Numbered from the stretch's first letter, positions 24,870 through 38,244 are shown. The stretch: 64,000 nucleotides of DNA from Mytilus galloprovincialis (GCF_965363235.1 NC_134840.1:85718916-85782915); one strand, 5' to 3'. Translations and numbers: made by a program. The notes: a model not told the origin generated them from the letters alone.

Positions 24870-24990
24870 GCTAACAACTGTCATATTCCTGACTTGGTAC
24901 AGGCATCTCATTATGTTGAAAATGGTGGATTAAGCCTGATTTATAGATAGCCAAACCTCTCATGTATATGACAATGGAATAAAATTCCAA
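24870..24990 (+). repeat. R3-related fragment
   Basis: Contains AACTGTCATATTCCTGACTT, GGTACAGGCAT, AAAATGGTGGATTAAGCCTG and CCAAACCTCTCATGTATATG, the same order as at 11735, 38249 and 43520. Non-coding. Confidence 0.5.
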
Positions 24991-25150
24991 ACTGTTGCCT
25001 AAAACTGCTGTTGTTTTTTTTATCATTTATTGGACGTATGTCTAAACAAGTACCATTTAAAACATAAACATAAATCTTTCTTAGTTAAACAGAAATAAGG
25101 TTAAATTTCTATATTATTCGTGTGACATGTAAAGCTTATAATTTGTTTAT

Positions 25151-25510
25151 GTGTATATATCATTGAAAGCATCTGTCAATGATCCATATATGATAAATGG
25201 TTAATGCTTGGATGTTTAACTAATAGTTAACCTACACTAATACAATGCAATCTTGTAAAAACATGGTTTTTTTTATGTGTATATATCATAGAACGCATCT
25301 GTCAATGATCCATATATAATAAATGGTTAATGCTTGGATTTTTAACTAATAGTTAACCTACACTAATACAATGAAATCTTGTAAAAAGATGTTTTTTTAT
25401 GTGTATATATCATAGAACGCATCTTTCAATGAACCATATATAATAAATGGTTAATGCTTGGATTTTTAACTAATAGTTAAATAATAATTCTTAAACTTAT
25501 AGTTAACCTA
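25151..25510 (+). repeat. Three-copy tandem repeat, ~125-bp unit
   Basis: Copies start at 25151, 25277 and 25401 (periods 126 and 124). Each carries GTGTATATATCAT, CGCATCT(G/T)TCAATGA, AAATGGTTAATGCTTGG and TTTAACTAATAGTTAA. Copies differ by only a few bases, so the amplification is recent. The third copy is disrupted near its end by an extra TTAAACTTATAGTTAACC repeat. No coding function. Confidence 0.75.
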
Positions 25511-26093
25511 CACTGAAAAACAATGAAGTCTGCTAAATAGATTGTCACTCCCTTGGTACTACTAAAAAGTAATAAATTTATACCTAATATGCAGATAAGT
25601 TCCCAAAATACACCTGCCTAACCACTATTCCTTTTTAAATCAATAGTGAAACAAACTGAAGTAAAAATAAATTTTTAATTTAAAAGCGAGACAATTCATC
25701 ATCAATGGTTAAGATACACAAAATGATGATGTTACCACCCATGCATATCAACTGACGTATTAATTCGAAATCTGCACGCAATATAGGTCAATATTAGATA
25801 GGCATTAAATATTATTCAAATGTACACATTCATATATTTGTTTGGATTAATAATTTTTATGTAACTAAAACAGTGTTATGAATCTCCTCCTATGGTTTAG
25901 GAAAGTATTAGCTCTAAGGTAGGAACTTTAAATAAGGTATAATAAGATCAAAACAGAGAGCAATTTTGATGTATAATTAAAACTTATCTGAATATTTCAC
26001 TTTTAAGAGAACTTTCAGTAATATTAAACTCATCATATAGATACCAGCTATAATAAAGCTGCATGTTTACTTTTTTTTAACATTCTGTTAATT

Positions 26094-26094
<1 letters not shown>

Positions 26095-26150
<56 letters not shown>
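26095..26150 (+). repeat. Homopolymer run of 56 T
   Basis: An uninterrupted poly-T stretch, the longest homopolymer in the window. It could be the poly-A tail of a minus-strand retrocopy, but I recognise no element beside it. Its length is likely to be an assembly estimate. Confidence 0.6.
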
Positions 26151-26152
<2 letters not shown>

Positions 26153-28660
26153 CTTTTTATGTTTTACCCAGATTAGTGCGTCATGCGCCAAATCTTATCA
26201 AATTTTATTTTAATTTTCATTTTTAATATTTTATTCATAATACATTGAGCTATTTCGTTTCATGTAGGATATTGGGGCTAACATACACACTTGTATATTA
26301 GATGATTTTAACTTTAACATAATGATTATTTACTTTTGTGTGTCTGATAAACAAACATACACCAGACGCGCTGTTTGACTGTTGTGTGATTTCTTTTTTC
26401 CGTGAATTGGTATTATGTTTGATATTTATTTAGAAGACAATTTGAATATTAGATATAAATTTAAGAAAGTATGTAATAAACATGTACCGACCTTGACGAA
26501 GAATTAATTTTGAATTTGGCACTGAAAATGAGAAAAATAAATGTGAAGTAGAAAAAATAAATATTTGTCAGCAATCTGTTCGTCTATATATTGAAAAGTA
26601 AGCTACAATGGAATTCCTTTTAACCGCAGGCAGTTTTGAGTGAATAATAAATATCAATCAACTGTCTTCGTGAAGGAATAATTACAATACACAATGAGCA
26701 AATAATGTAAACAGGGTATTTGAGCCAAACACAAAAATTAGGCCAAAACGATAATCAGGTCGTACGGTGGCTTATGATTGCTTAAAGCTACGCTATTTGA
26801 AACAATATTTATCTTATGAAATATGTTTACTTTTTCATTACTTTACAAAGATGTGAAAGATTTATCGATGTGACAGCAAACATCGAACACAAATAACAAT
26901 GAAAAGTTTAGTGGTCAAAACTCTATTTATGGTTGCTGAACTATAGACCAACATTAATTAATTGTATATAGCTTCTTTTTTATATCATATATATGTATTT
27001 GAAATTTGAAAATATGCTGTTAATGCTTTGATTTGCTACATTGTATTATTTGATTGTGTTTTCTTCTACTTTTTTGATTGGCTTCTAGTATCTTACTTTA
27101 TTTTCATAATTTTTTTAACTTTTAAAACTGAACAGTAGAAATATCAGTTTAAAGGATGCTTCAAGGCGAAAACAAACCATATAGAAAAAAACCAATATCA
27201 CAAAAGGAAATATAATGTATTACATTCTAAACTCCGTAATTATAATAAGTATAAAACAAAGAATTGTGGTATAATTGCTTCAGAGACAAATATTCATCAA
27301 AGACCAGATGAGGCATCTGCCGTATAAATAATCAGATGTTTTAGATAACACCTATTAATTTGAGATTATCAAATCAGTTGTATAATTTAAAGGATTAATA
27401 ACATTTATTTTTGTTTCAATCTTTTCATCAACACGGTGAGAGCAAATTGAATGTATTTCTTTTATAAACATTTTTTCACTGAACAGTTTATCATTTAATT
27501 TTGCCATTTGATTAGGGACTTTCCGTTTTGAATTCAGTATTAATGTGATTTTACTTTTTGCAATAAGCTTGCAATACAAGTATGTATATAACTAGGGTTG
27601 AAAACATGAAAAAGGATATGACCAATATACAATTGCTGAAACTGTATGAGGAGAGTCTTTAGAATTACACAACAATGAAGTGCGATTTTTCAAGAACTCC
27701 GTACGGATACATTGCGTTAAAGCTTTTTCTAAACTACTGATTTTATTACAAGTGCTTAATCATAGCTATCATTTTATTGGGTTTTATTTTGACAGGTTAA
27801 GAGTTTTATATAAAAATAGTGTTGGAAGGAAATTCTTTAATAAGAATATATTTACATAATCATCGTTAATTATGTGTCTTATATTTCAGTTCTGAATTGT
27901 TTGCTATATTTTACAATATCATAATAACTTTTTATATATATTTAATAATGAGTTATTAGATATAGGAAGATGTGGTATGAGTGCAAATGAGACTACCTTC
28001 CATCCAAATAACAATTTATAAAAGTAAACCATTATAGGTCAATTATATTGTCTGAATCACTAGAATAACTAGAAAAAATTTTTATGCTTCGAAAGTAATT
28101 ATAATGTAAAAAATAAAATCATAACACGTGTTGAAAAGTCCTATATTCAAACGTCAGGTAAAATGATTTCAAATATCTGAAGCAAAGGTATAGCCGAATC
28201 AAAATGAGCGATTAGCATTTAGACAGATGGAAAAATGCTTTGTGGATCTATCATTACAGACATATTTAGCTTTTTGATTTGCCCAAAGTCATATAATTTG
28301 GCTTGGGAATTAAGAACTTAAACCATATTAGATTTACGAGATGACGATTTTGAAATGTCATTCAAACCATATAACTACATACGGCTATTGAAATATTTAC
28401 TTTTTTTTTTAACCAGAACGGAAATTACAACAGTGAGATTGAAGTCAAAACGACAATATTATATAACGTGATACCGAACGAAAGAACAATCCCATAACAG
28501 ATAACAGATATACAAACAAGGAACTACTTAATCCTACCTGAATAATATCGAGAGTGCCATAAATAAGACTAAAATATATATATCTATATTTGAAGATATG
28601 GACTGATAAAGATTGTTCTTGATAACGAAATCAATGTTTGAAATTTGAAAAGGAACAAAT
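26151..28660. other. AT-rich intergenic DNA upstream of receptor gene 3
   Basis: No protein-like frame. An R1 fragment (CCAGACGCGCTGTTTGAC) sits near 26360, and an R2 end (GGAAGATGTGGTATGAGTGC, reverse orientation) at about 27963-28000. The antisense ORF at 27355-27579 has no recognisable feature. Confidence 0.45.
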
Positions 28661-30314
28661 ATGACGAACATTTCTTGTAGCGTGGTCAATTGTGTAATTT
28701 CAACTTCAAAGGAATTGAAAGATGGTTATGATTTACCTGTATATGGACTAGATAATGGTTCGTTTTATAACATTCACGTGCCAGCACTAGTTTGCATATT
28801 TTTAAGTTTGATCAGCGCTGTATCGGTCATTAGCTACTCATTTTACAATCAACACATATCTACTTTCTTTGAGTGGACAAGATGTGAAAGATTTGCTGTT
28901 TATATGGCAATATGCGATGGTCTTTTTAATATTTCTCATTTTTCTGACCATTTGCATATCGTTCTTACAAAGAGTCTACCAACACCAAAAGTGTTGTGTA
29001 CTTTCTATGGATTTTTGTTGGCGGAGTTCATAACAGCTCAGAACTTATTGGTCAGTAACGTTGCCATTAATGTTTTTGTATTGATTTTTTTTCGAAAAAA
29101 AATAAACTTTGGGTTAAGAGATTACCGACTTCTTTGTGTCATTTTCTTACTTCCTGCATTGGGACTGACAGTGGTTGCTGCTTTAGGACAGCTCGGTCCA
29201 AATGGAAGTTTGTAAGTATACATACAAAGTATCAGGGTAAACGTAATTGATTACTCTAAAAGCTTAATTTGTTTAATATTTGCTGTTTGCTTATCTTTCA
29301 AGTGCAAAACGTTTCAAATATATTCAGGAGGAGAACATATAAAAATTAAAAATTTAATAGCTACCCTACCGAAATAAAAATAATGTAATTTTTCACCAGA
29401 AACAAAATGTTTGATATGGGCAGAAACATTGCATTGCTACAGACCCCTCAATTAAATATTGCATGATGAACTCATAAATCGAAACGGACAAAGATGCACA
29501 TTTTTAAATCGCACAGGCAGTCGGATGCAACCCCCCCCCCCCCCCCCCATCAATATGTTATTGTCAATTTATCATTTCTCAGCAATAAGATACTTTCTGC
29601 TCCATCGTATGGTGTTTACATATCTCAGTGAATATGTTACTCTCGAACTTGTTCACGTTACACAGACTTTATTTCACGAAGTGGTATTCTTCTACAAAAA
29701 TTTTAATTTAAATAAGTTACGAAAAGAAAGAACTTGAATCGACATTACATATATATTTAACGGTGGCATCACGAATTAATTGACAGATTAAAACAAAATT
29801 ACTACCGCGGCATATTTTTTTTTAATCATTTTAACGTATTTAAAATTTCAGCTGCTACTTTGATGGTGTAACTGGGCAAATAGCCAACTTTATCTTTACA
29901 ACAATATTACTGTGTTTTATTTTGATAAGTAATATAATTCTTTACGTCATGAGCTTGGTACGTATCTATAAAGAAACACAAGCGATTAAAAAAACTCTTG
30001 GCAAATCGTACAAATCTTTGGAAGCATCGCATAGAGCTGCGAAAACCATGTCGCTGTTCGTGACTGCATTCCTTGTACAGTGGTGGGCAATGGCGATGTA
30101 TGGTATTTGGCAGTGGGTTACGGATGTCCCTCAACTTTTATTCAATTTCGTTACAACTTTTTCAAATATTGGAGGCATACTTAATGGAATAGTATTCATT
30201 ATCATTGTGAGAAGGAAACGAGTTGAGCTTGACTCTATTAAAAAAAAGCCGGACATCAAAGAATTGACAAAACAGCAAGCAGTCATAATGCAACAGTTAA
30301 GTAATCAAGTGTAA
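28661..30314 (+). CDS. Orphan seven-transmembrane receptor, array gene 3 (subfamily B), two exons
   Basis: Exons are 28661-29211 and 29852-30314; the 640-bp intron (GTAAGT...TTTCAG) is at the conserved phase-2 site. The product is 337 aa with sequons Asn3 and the NGS just before TM1, and KDGYDLPVYGL. The TM2 entry is TRCERFAVYMAICDGLFN, the subfamily B signature. Cys113 and Cys185 are the TM3/loop 2 pair. Loop 3 retains the longer form (KKTLGKSYKSLEASH). TM6 reads FLVQWWAMAMYG; TM7 ends LNGIVFIIIVRRKR. The tail is short with IKELT and ends LSNQV, which lacks Ser/Thr at -2 and so is not a class I PDZ ligand. Gene 3 looks like the ancestral type of subfamily B because its loop 3 matches subfamily A in length. 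Confidence 0.88.
29212..29851 (+). other. Intron of receptor gene 3 with an 18-C run
   Basis: A 640-bp intron. At 29531-29548 there are 18 consecutive C residues, exceptional in this AT-rich region. Nothing else is recognisable. The 92-codon ORF in it spans the C run and reads as a proline string, clearly not coding. Confidence 0.7.
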
Positions 30315-30934
30315 CCAGTCTTATCTGTAAAGAACAAATTCATGCTTGAATTATCATATTTTTGGCTTTATTAGTTGTATCATACATTTCATAACAGCCA
30401 TTGATTCAGGGAACCAATTTATTATATCATTTTTATATATATATATATAAAAAAAAAAGACAGTGTTTTATATGTGTGAAAGAAAACGAAATCTTATAAA
30501 GTTAAGTGAGATCATGTTAATCGACAAAAAACGCCTTTTATGTATGCACGCATCGATATAGCTATTTGATTCATACCGTTCAGTAACTGTTTGCATCTAA
30601 GTCCCAGATCTTATTTGACAATTGTCTCATTGCGAGTCATACTAACTTCATAAATATCATTGTTTTACATGCACCACTCATCATACAAGTGTTACAAATT
30701 GTAATATTTGGAATAAACTTCTCTTATGGCAATTAAATTTATGTATTTTAAATGCATTTTTGTTATTCAATGTTTACTTATTTTGTGTTATGTCTCATCT
30801 TACTTTTTCGATACATAGATCACCTTTAATAAGTATTTACATTGTGTTAAAGACGCAATTTATTCGTTCAGTGTTGGTTTACTTGCTTTTGTCGATGTGT
30901 CTTGTGATAGAGTTAAATCATTTCAATTATTAAC

Positions 30935-31110
30935 CATTCGTTTTCCTGTTTGAATGGTTTTACACTGGTAATATTTGGGACCCTTTGAAGGTTGTTGTTC
31001 TGTGTGAGTCAAGGCTCCGTATTGATGCCGTATTTTGACCTTTTTAAATTTTTTTTACTTTGATAGAGAGCTGTCTCATTGGCACCCATACCACATCTCC
31101 CTATATCTAT
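30935..31110 (+). repeat. R2 interspersed repeat, partial
   Basis: Matches the right two-thirds of 24428-24702, with CTGTTTGAATGGTTTTACAC, GTGTGAGTCAAGGCTC, GAGCTGTCTCATTGGCACCC and ACCACATCTCC. It lies 0.6 kb downstream of receptor gene 3. The preceding 30315-30934 is AT-rich and holds only a TA run at about 30433. Confidence 0.55.
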
Positions 31111-32136
31111 ATACCAATAACTTTTAAATAAATGTATGGCTGGTCATTATCTGCTGTACAAATGATTTTGAACATGTGTTCCTTCTAAACACTTCTATGA
31201 AAAGGTATAAAAATACAGCTGAACAACAAAAAACCTCAAGCCGAAGAAATTTATTAGACAACACATTTATAAAAAAAACAAAAACAAAAAAAACAAAAAA
31301 ATAAGAGGGAAACAACAGTCTACAAAACACCGGACAGATATACGTAAGAATAAAGACTTTAAACAACAACCAATTGTTTTTGCTTTCAAAGGAAGAAGAT
31401 AATAGTTTGTAATCCACTTATAGCACTTAAACATGAATGAGAAGAACAAGAGATGTAAGTCTGTTGGCTTTGTATGTACTTTGATTCAATGTACGATTTC
31501 TCTATAATTATACTGGCATGTTCAAAATTAAAATAATCTTGTCATTCGAGTACATAGTATGGATTTTTTTCATTTTATCATGATTATATGTATGCATGGA
31601 TTAATAGTAACAGGACATTCAGCCCTAGTTTATCATTATAGGGGGCGGTGGAGAGGACAATTTTTGAAATTTTAATTACCTAAATACCTCATGGAATCTA
31701 AATTGAATACAAAGCAAATCAAAACCACCCGCTAGCCAAACGAACCCAACAATGATAAGTCTTTGGAAATTCTAAAATGAACAAGAAATCAGCTTGATTA
31801 TGATTACAAATGGCATTCGCTTAATCGTCTAATGTGGGCATATAACTAGAACCCACAACAGTGTCGGTTAATGTGGGACAAATATCCGGACTCAAAACCC
31901 TGTTAAAGGGTCCCCGAGCGTATCGGTGTTGACATGATTATCATCATCATTTATATCATTATAGACGAAACGCATGTCTTTCGTAAATATAAAATTAAAT
32001 CCTGGTATCTATGATGAGTTTATTTAGCATTACATTTATATATTTTACCATAAAGCATCTTTGAGTTTGTTGATAATTAAAGAACATGAATTTAATCAGA
32101 AGTATTTAGACAAAACTTTGATCTTTTCATTTTTCC
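31111..32136. other. Intergenic DNA between convergent receptor genes 3 and 4
   Basis: Genes 3 (+) and 4 (-) converge here. Antisense ORFs near 31124-31449 are low-complexity Phe/Leu-rich and not convincing. A partial R1 repeat (GACGAAACGCATGTCTTTCG, then TCCTGGTATCTATGATGAGT) lies at 31968-32020, and its TTTATT at 32019-32024 gives an AATAAA on the minus strand about 115 bases past the stop of gene 4. Confidence 0.45.
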
Positions 32137-34057
32137 TCAGACTTCACTATTTCGTATCGCATGTGATGCACGTGTTAGATGACTTATTGATTGGATCGGG
32201 GTACTACCAGTTCCTCCAGATCCTGATTTGTGCGAACCATTATCACTGGCTTTCTCGCTTTTTCTTTGTACAATAAATATGAAAACAATTCCATTCAGCA
32301 GACCTCCAATATTTGAGAAAGTTGTCACCAAATTGAGTAACAGTGGCGGAACATTTCCGCTCAACTGGCATACCCCAAATACAGCCAAAGCCCACCATTG
32401 TATAAAGAAAGCTGTTACAAAAAGAGACATAGTCTTTGCAGCCTTGTGCGATGCTTGTAATGCTCGCGATGATTTCCCGAGTGAGTCCTTAATTTCCCGC
32501 GTCTCTCGATAAATTCGTCCCCAGCTTAAAGTGTACAAACCGATATTTAGAACTAAGACTAATAGAAGCGGTACCGTTGTGAAGAATATGTATGTTGTTT
32601 TCCCTTTTAAAGCATCAAAAGTGCAGCTGAAAAAGAAACGTAAGTAATTGTATTTCAATTTGACAAGTATGTAAAAAGATAACATGTACATCTATGTTAT
32701 GTATAATTGATAATTCATGAAACTTATTTTTATCTAAACTAACACTTAACAGTAAGGACTAGCTTATGGACGGATGATGGTGTTCATTGCTGATGTTGTA
32801 TAAGTCATGGGATTTATATATTTTATTTCATGAAAATGCTTTAAGCTGCCTTTTATGTATAACCGAAAAAGGGATGTATGGAAATATTAAATCTGACTTT
32901 TTTTTTATTAACGAAAATATTCATCCATTGTGTGTGTTAGCAATATAGTCGACGTTAACACAAAACTGCTACAGCAGCCAAAACGGGTAATTGGCTTTGG
33001 CAAACGTACATTGTGTAAAATGTTGGAGTAGTGTTAGAAAAGATGGGCGGAAGATATCGGAGGGCCGTAGCAATGAAAAAAAGTGTAACATCGATATTTT
33101 TTACAGTCATATAAACCAAAAATCAGGTTAATGTATAACAAAGTTTTATTCTAGAAACTTGCGGCTCCTCAGAGGTGTACATGTAAATCCATTAATGGCA
33201 AGAATTAAATTTGCATTTTTTAAAATTCATAATTTGCCTTTTAAAGATTCAATATTTGAATTCATCAACTAAAAAAGTAGGAAAAACAATAATATGTTCA
33301 ATCAATTAAGCACTCCATTAAAAACTTGAAATTCAATCATTGGTATTGATTTGCTTTGCTACAGGTGTTTTATTGACACAAATTCTCAATTTGTATGTAA
33401 ATTTTAGAAAAAAGTCAACCGGATTGAAATGATTATTTACTTAATTTTCAATAACTTTGTCAAGAATTCAACTTAAATTAAGTTCTCTAATCAATGCATA
33501 ATGTTATTTACTTACAATGCTCCATTTGGACCAAACTGATCCAAAGCTCCAGCAATGATGCAACCTATTGCAGGAACACCAAAAATATAAACCAACAGCC
33601 GATAATCCCATCTGCCAAAAAACATCTGTTTTCGGAAATAGATTAAGACAAACACATTGATAGCAACGATATTCACCATCAAATTTTGAGCTGATATGAA
33701 TTCAGCAAGCATAAATCCATAAAAAGCACATAGTCCTTTTGGTGTTGGAAACGACTTTGTTACAACAATATGAAGATGGTCACTAAAATGCGACACATTA
33801 AAAAGAGCGTCACAAAGAGCCATATACACTACAAATCTTTCACTTTTCGACCAATCGAAAAATTTAGAGTAATTTTGCCGATAGAATGAATATAAAATAA
33901 CTGATATTGCGCATATAAAGCTTATACAAATACATGCCATTGCTGGCACATGAAGTGTATAGAAGGTACCTTCGGCGATTCCATATACAGGTAAATCATA
34001 ACCATCCTTTATCTGTATTATGTTTTCATAAGTAGTTGTTTTACTACTTGTATTCAT
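32137..34057 (-). CDS. Orphan seven-transmembrane receptor, array gene 4 (subfamily A), inverted, two exons
   Basis: Minus-strand exons are 34057-33516 and 32626-32137; the 889-bp intron (GTAAGT...TTTCAG) is at the family's phase-2 site. The product is 343 aa. The start ATG gives MNTSSKTTT, matching the Met-x-x-Ser/Thr starts of its paralogues; the frame is open a little upstream without another ATG. Sequon at Asn2, KDGYDLPVYGI, then SKSERFVVYMALCDALFN (subfamily A). Cys110 and Cys182 are the expected disulfide pair. Loop 3 has DSLGKSSRALQASH; TM6 reads FFIQWWALAVFG; TM7 reads LNGIVFIFIVQRKSE, where most others have VRRK. The tail is Gly/Ser-rich and ends RNSEV, a class I PDZ-ligand pattern. 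It is the only receptor here on the minus strand. Confidence 0.88.
32627..33515 (-). other. Intron of receptor gene 4
   Basis: An 889-bp AT-rich intron. I see no nested gene. A short piece near 33040-33065 (GGGCGGAAGATATCGGAGGG) faintly resembles the end of the Penelope-type tails. Otherwise nothing. Confidence 0.6.
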
Positions 34058-34962
34058 TGTAATGTAAATCAATGTTTGTGATAAACGTTCATAAGTTATA
34101 TTCCTACATTAACATGTAATAATAAATACATGGAAAAAGCTTATATATAGTTTTTGATAGTCTTTTCAAGACGCAATTATCGAAACTATCCTGACAAGGG
34201 ATCGGTTGAAATCCATCCTTCGACAAAAACTCCTTTAACAACTGGCATTTACAAACAATGTCGTTCCAGCAATACAGTTTATGAAGGACGGCTCGGGTTT
34301 TTTCACAACAACAAATGACTATGTTCATGTTTTACACATTTTACCTTGACAAATTTCTTTCAGAAATCGTCACTACGTTATCAATTTAAGATTTACACGA
34401 TTCAATGTATACTTTACATGTACACATATCTTACTATACACATTTACACAGGAAACTTTCATGTTTTTAATCATTTTGTTTGTTTATGTTTAGGGAAAAC
34501 CCGGAGAGTGGCGGTCATATTAATTGGTGTTGTTCCTTCATTTAATACAAAAAAACAAAAAAAAACGGTTAGTTAAACCATGAATAAATCCTGGGAAACT
34601 GTTTACTCGTATAGTGGATTTAAAAAAAAATCTAAAGAACTTCTGGATAATTTAAAATCCCGATCTCTTTCTAAAATTAGTTCTATCAAAACTTATTTCA
34701 ACCCTGTTTTTCACTATTCGCCATGTTCAATTGAAAAATCGTCTGAAAGAAATAATCCACAATGCTTTTCAAAAAAAATATGGTTAAATACGTTATAAAT
34801 TTATTACTTTGGGATCCCATAGTCATATTTTGGTAATAGTGAACAAAAAGGAAAAACATGCTTTGAAAAGGAATAATTAGTTATCAAAGGCTGGTGATGC
34901 ACTCGGGGACAAAACGTCCACCAGCGGCGGCATTGACCCAGTGGTGTAAATAGTTACCAGGG

Positions 34963-35095
34963 TAATAATTTAATACGTCAGAAGCGCTTTTCGTCTACAT
35001 ATGACTCATCAGTGACGCTCATATCAAAATAGTTATAAAGCCAAAGAAGTACATAGGTGGAGAGCATTGAGTACCCCAAATTCCAAAACATTATG
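34963..35095 (-). repeat. R1 interspersed repeat
   Basis: Reverse-oriented full-length R1: AATACGTCAGAAGCGCTTTT then CGTCTACATATGACTCATCA, GTGACGCTCAT, and the far end AGAGCATTGAGTACCCCAAA. The stretch from gene 4 to here (34058-34962) contains only short featureless ORFs (34346-34576, 34580-34798). Confidence 0.6.
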
Positions 35096-36017
35096 TCAAA
35101 TACGGCAAAGGTAATCTATTCCTGAGGTAGAAAAGTCTTAGTATTTCAAAAATTCAAACGTTTTGTAATCAGTCAATTTATAAATATGACCAAATCAATG
35201 ATTACTCATGTCAGTACAGAAGTGCTGACTAAATCCATCTTCAAACAGGACTTGAATTTTACATTTCAAGTAATTCTAACATATTATATGATGTTCACTT
35301 TTGAATAACATATTGCCTAAAATTCATAATTCATTGTTTTCTAATATTTAAATATGTATCTAAAAAAAGGACCTCCTTCAAGGCTTGGTACATTTAAAAA
35401 AAAAATAATCATGATTATAAAACGAGAATGAACACAGCAATACATATACTTGCTAATGTTTATACAAGATTTTTTTTAATTTGTACTAATTATTCACAAT
35501 AAAAAATAATGTCCAAAGTGACCGAATACAGACATTAACCAGATTTACAAAGAAAAAGTTTGTTCTTCTTAATACAACTGGCATGCTACAAGCACCTGTT
35601 TGAATATTGATATGACGTTTACTAACCATTATTATAATATTGCGTTGGTATGATTTGTACATGGCTGTGTTCATATATATACATGTATTTACGTTGTTTA
35701 AATACATGTAGATTTGGATAAATTATACTATTCGTCATTGTTAGCGTAATCATGGACAAACATGTTTACGAAAACAAGAACAGAATTAAAAAAGCAATAC
35801 TACTTACAGTAGTGAAGCCATTCACTATACATTAACGAGACCATAGCCAGTGCATTATATTTCAAACTTACAACAATGATTCAGTCCGTGAATTAACTGT
35901 TTACTCAAATATAATAAATTTATAAAGTCAACGAAGGATAACACACTTTTGGCACAATTATACAAGCATTTTAATTTGCTTTAATATTGTGAGAAATGCC
36001 TTCCTGTCTATGATAGC

Positions 36018-36190
36018 CTTCCATCATTACCGAACTGAACAAAGAAATAACACGACGGGTGCCGTATACGGTGCAGGAAATGCTTACCCTTCCGGAGCAC
36101 CTGATTTCACTCCCGGTTTTTAGTGGAGTTCGTGTTGTTTCTTAACTATTATTTATAACTGTTGATGTAAATGTCGTTTGGTTTTGTGAG
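36018..36190 (+). mobile_element. Penelope-type 3' tail fragment (type 2)
   Basis: Near-identical to 4035-4212: CCATCATTACCGAACTGAAC, ACACGACGGGTGCCG, CTTCCGGAGCACCTGATTTC and GTGGAGTTCGTGTTG. No reverse transcriptase coding sequence precedes it, so it is a 3' fragment. The 0.9 kb to its left (35096-36017) shows nothing. Confidence 0.5.
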
Positions 36191-38244
36191 TCTTTGTTTA
36201 CTCCTTGGTTTTGATTGTTATTGTCTATTATATAATTCCCCGTTTGATAAGTTTGTGGGATATGTAGAAGCGAAACAGAACAACAATGCTTAACTCTAAG
36301 TCCATTAAAACTAACAAAATCATACAATTCTAAAAGTGAAAATCAAACGTTACATTTCGCATTTTTCAGACAAAAATGATGTATTAAACCTGATTTTATA
36401 GATAGCTACATCTCCCAATTATATGACAGAGGTTTATAGTTTTGTTATGTCGACAAAATTATGTGAGCAAACAGGTTAATGTGACAAGAATTGTACCCAG
36501 CAACAAATTCTGCACAGATAAACAACAAAACTGACTTAAACATAAAAAAAAAACATATAAATATTCCTTACAAAAACGCAAACAAAAACATTGCTGTAGC
36601 TAATTGAAAGTTTGACAAAGATGCAAACAAAAAATTGTTTACCGTATGTGATATACACTTTCTCGACTTATACAAATTTGGTAAGATAAAAATACAATGT
36701 ACACAAAATGAACACAACACTGTAAAACAAAAACTCCTGCGTAAACTTCGCATCTCAGTATTAACCTGACGAGGCCTTTTCAAAGTCAAAATATTCGATA
36801 GCGTGATGCATAAATGCCGAGCCCCAGAGGACTAAAAGAAACTTAATAGAACGAAGACAAGTGGAGAGAAAAAAGTAAAGTAATAAAAAAACTACAAAAC
36901 ATCACCACCAAGAATCTATAACTCAAAAGCATTATAAAAGAAACAGTGCATTTTGGAAAGACAATCCAGCAGTAACCTTAAAAAGCATAAACAATACACA
37001 GCAGATTCCTAAAATAGCAATACTTCAACAAAAGACAAATAAAATTAAAACACACTAATATTATATTCACATAAGTGATGCATTATGGGATTTTTTTTTA
37101 TGGATATGTTTTGTTTCGTCCAAATGCAATTTATGAGACCAGTGATATTGCAAAACGCAAATACAAGGAAAAATATTTTGAATAGTCATTTTTTTTATCA
37201 TCTTGGACAGTACTCTCGTGTATTTATAAAGACTACTCGTGCTTCTCGTGACAAATTCATGAAAAAGAGGAATATTTTTGCCTAACATTGTATATCATTC
37301 GTCTGACGATTTCAGAAGGTCTGTTGTGACCTCCTGACACATATAACATTTTTCCAATCAGTTTCCCAACTATTTGCTGAGGAAGCTGATAAGCGAATTC
37401 TTTTTGCCATTTCAAAACTAAGTAAATATCATATAAAAAAAGTAATCAACAATGAACTTTAATTGCAAATATTATCTGAGTAATAAATAAATGCAACAGC
37501 AAACTAGGACCGAGTGAAACTAATCAACTATTAGAGAAGTGCACGAAGTGTGTGTGTCTGTAACATGAATAAATTTACGCAACATACAGTAACGTCACAG
37601 ATAAAATACTAGAAATTGTATATCATTCAAGATTACTTTTCTAGTTATGTTATTTGATGTATTAACAACATTATTATTATAGAATTGTGTTAGTAATAGG
37701 GATAGAATTCCTTCAAATCAGTATCCATAATTGCAAATAAACATTTGTAACTGAAAATATGAACGGTGGATAGACAAGTACCGAGACACGTCAATGAGAA
37801 CATATACTCTTTAAAAAAGGTCAACTGCAATAAAATTGAGCTCTCTTTTGCCCTATAACCTATCGAACCAAATGTAGCAATCAAAGATTTGTGGAATATA
37901 ACGACTGACATTATTCGGGTCATAAAACAGTCATATTCGGGACATTCATAAAACTAGGAGTGAGTTATCGACCGATATTTGACCGAAAGTGATGCTTTAT
38001 CTTATATAACAATGATTTACTTCATTTTGTAACATTTTGGATACAATACAAGCAAAACGGACCATACATATGATGTCTTTTCCCTGTAAAGACGTCATTT
38101 CGAAAATCCAACATGGCCGCCATGGTCGGGTGAATTTTTTTCGTGTCTACCTAACTAATATGATAACATACACTTAAAGGCAAATCTTACAAAGTTTCAT
38201 GCTTGTATCACCATTTGCATGATTTGTGTGGTAAGCTGCTTAAC
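36191..38244. other. AT-rich intergenic DNA, no gene recognised
   Basis: Short ORFs on both strands (36142-36327, 36568-36789, 37067-37288, 37690-37923) show no motif and overlap one another in opposite senses. A faint R3-type piece (AAACCTGATTTTATAGATAG) lies at about 36388. Confidence 0.4.
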
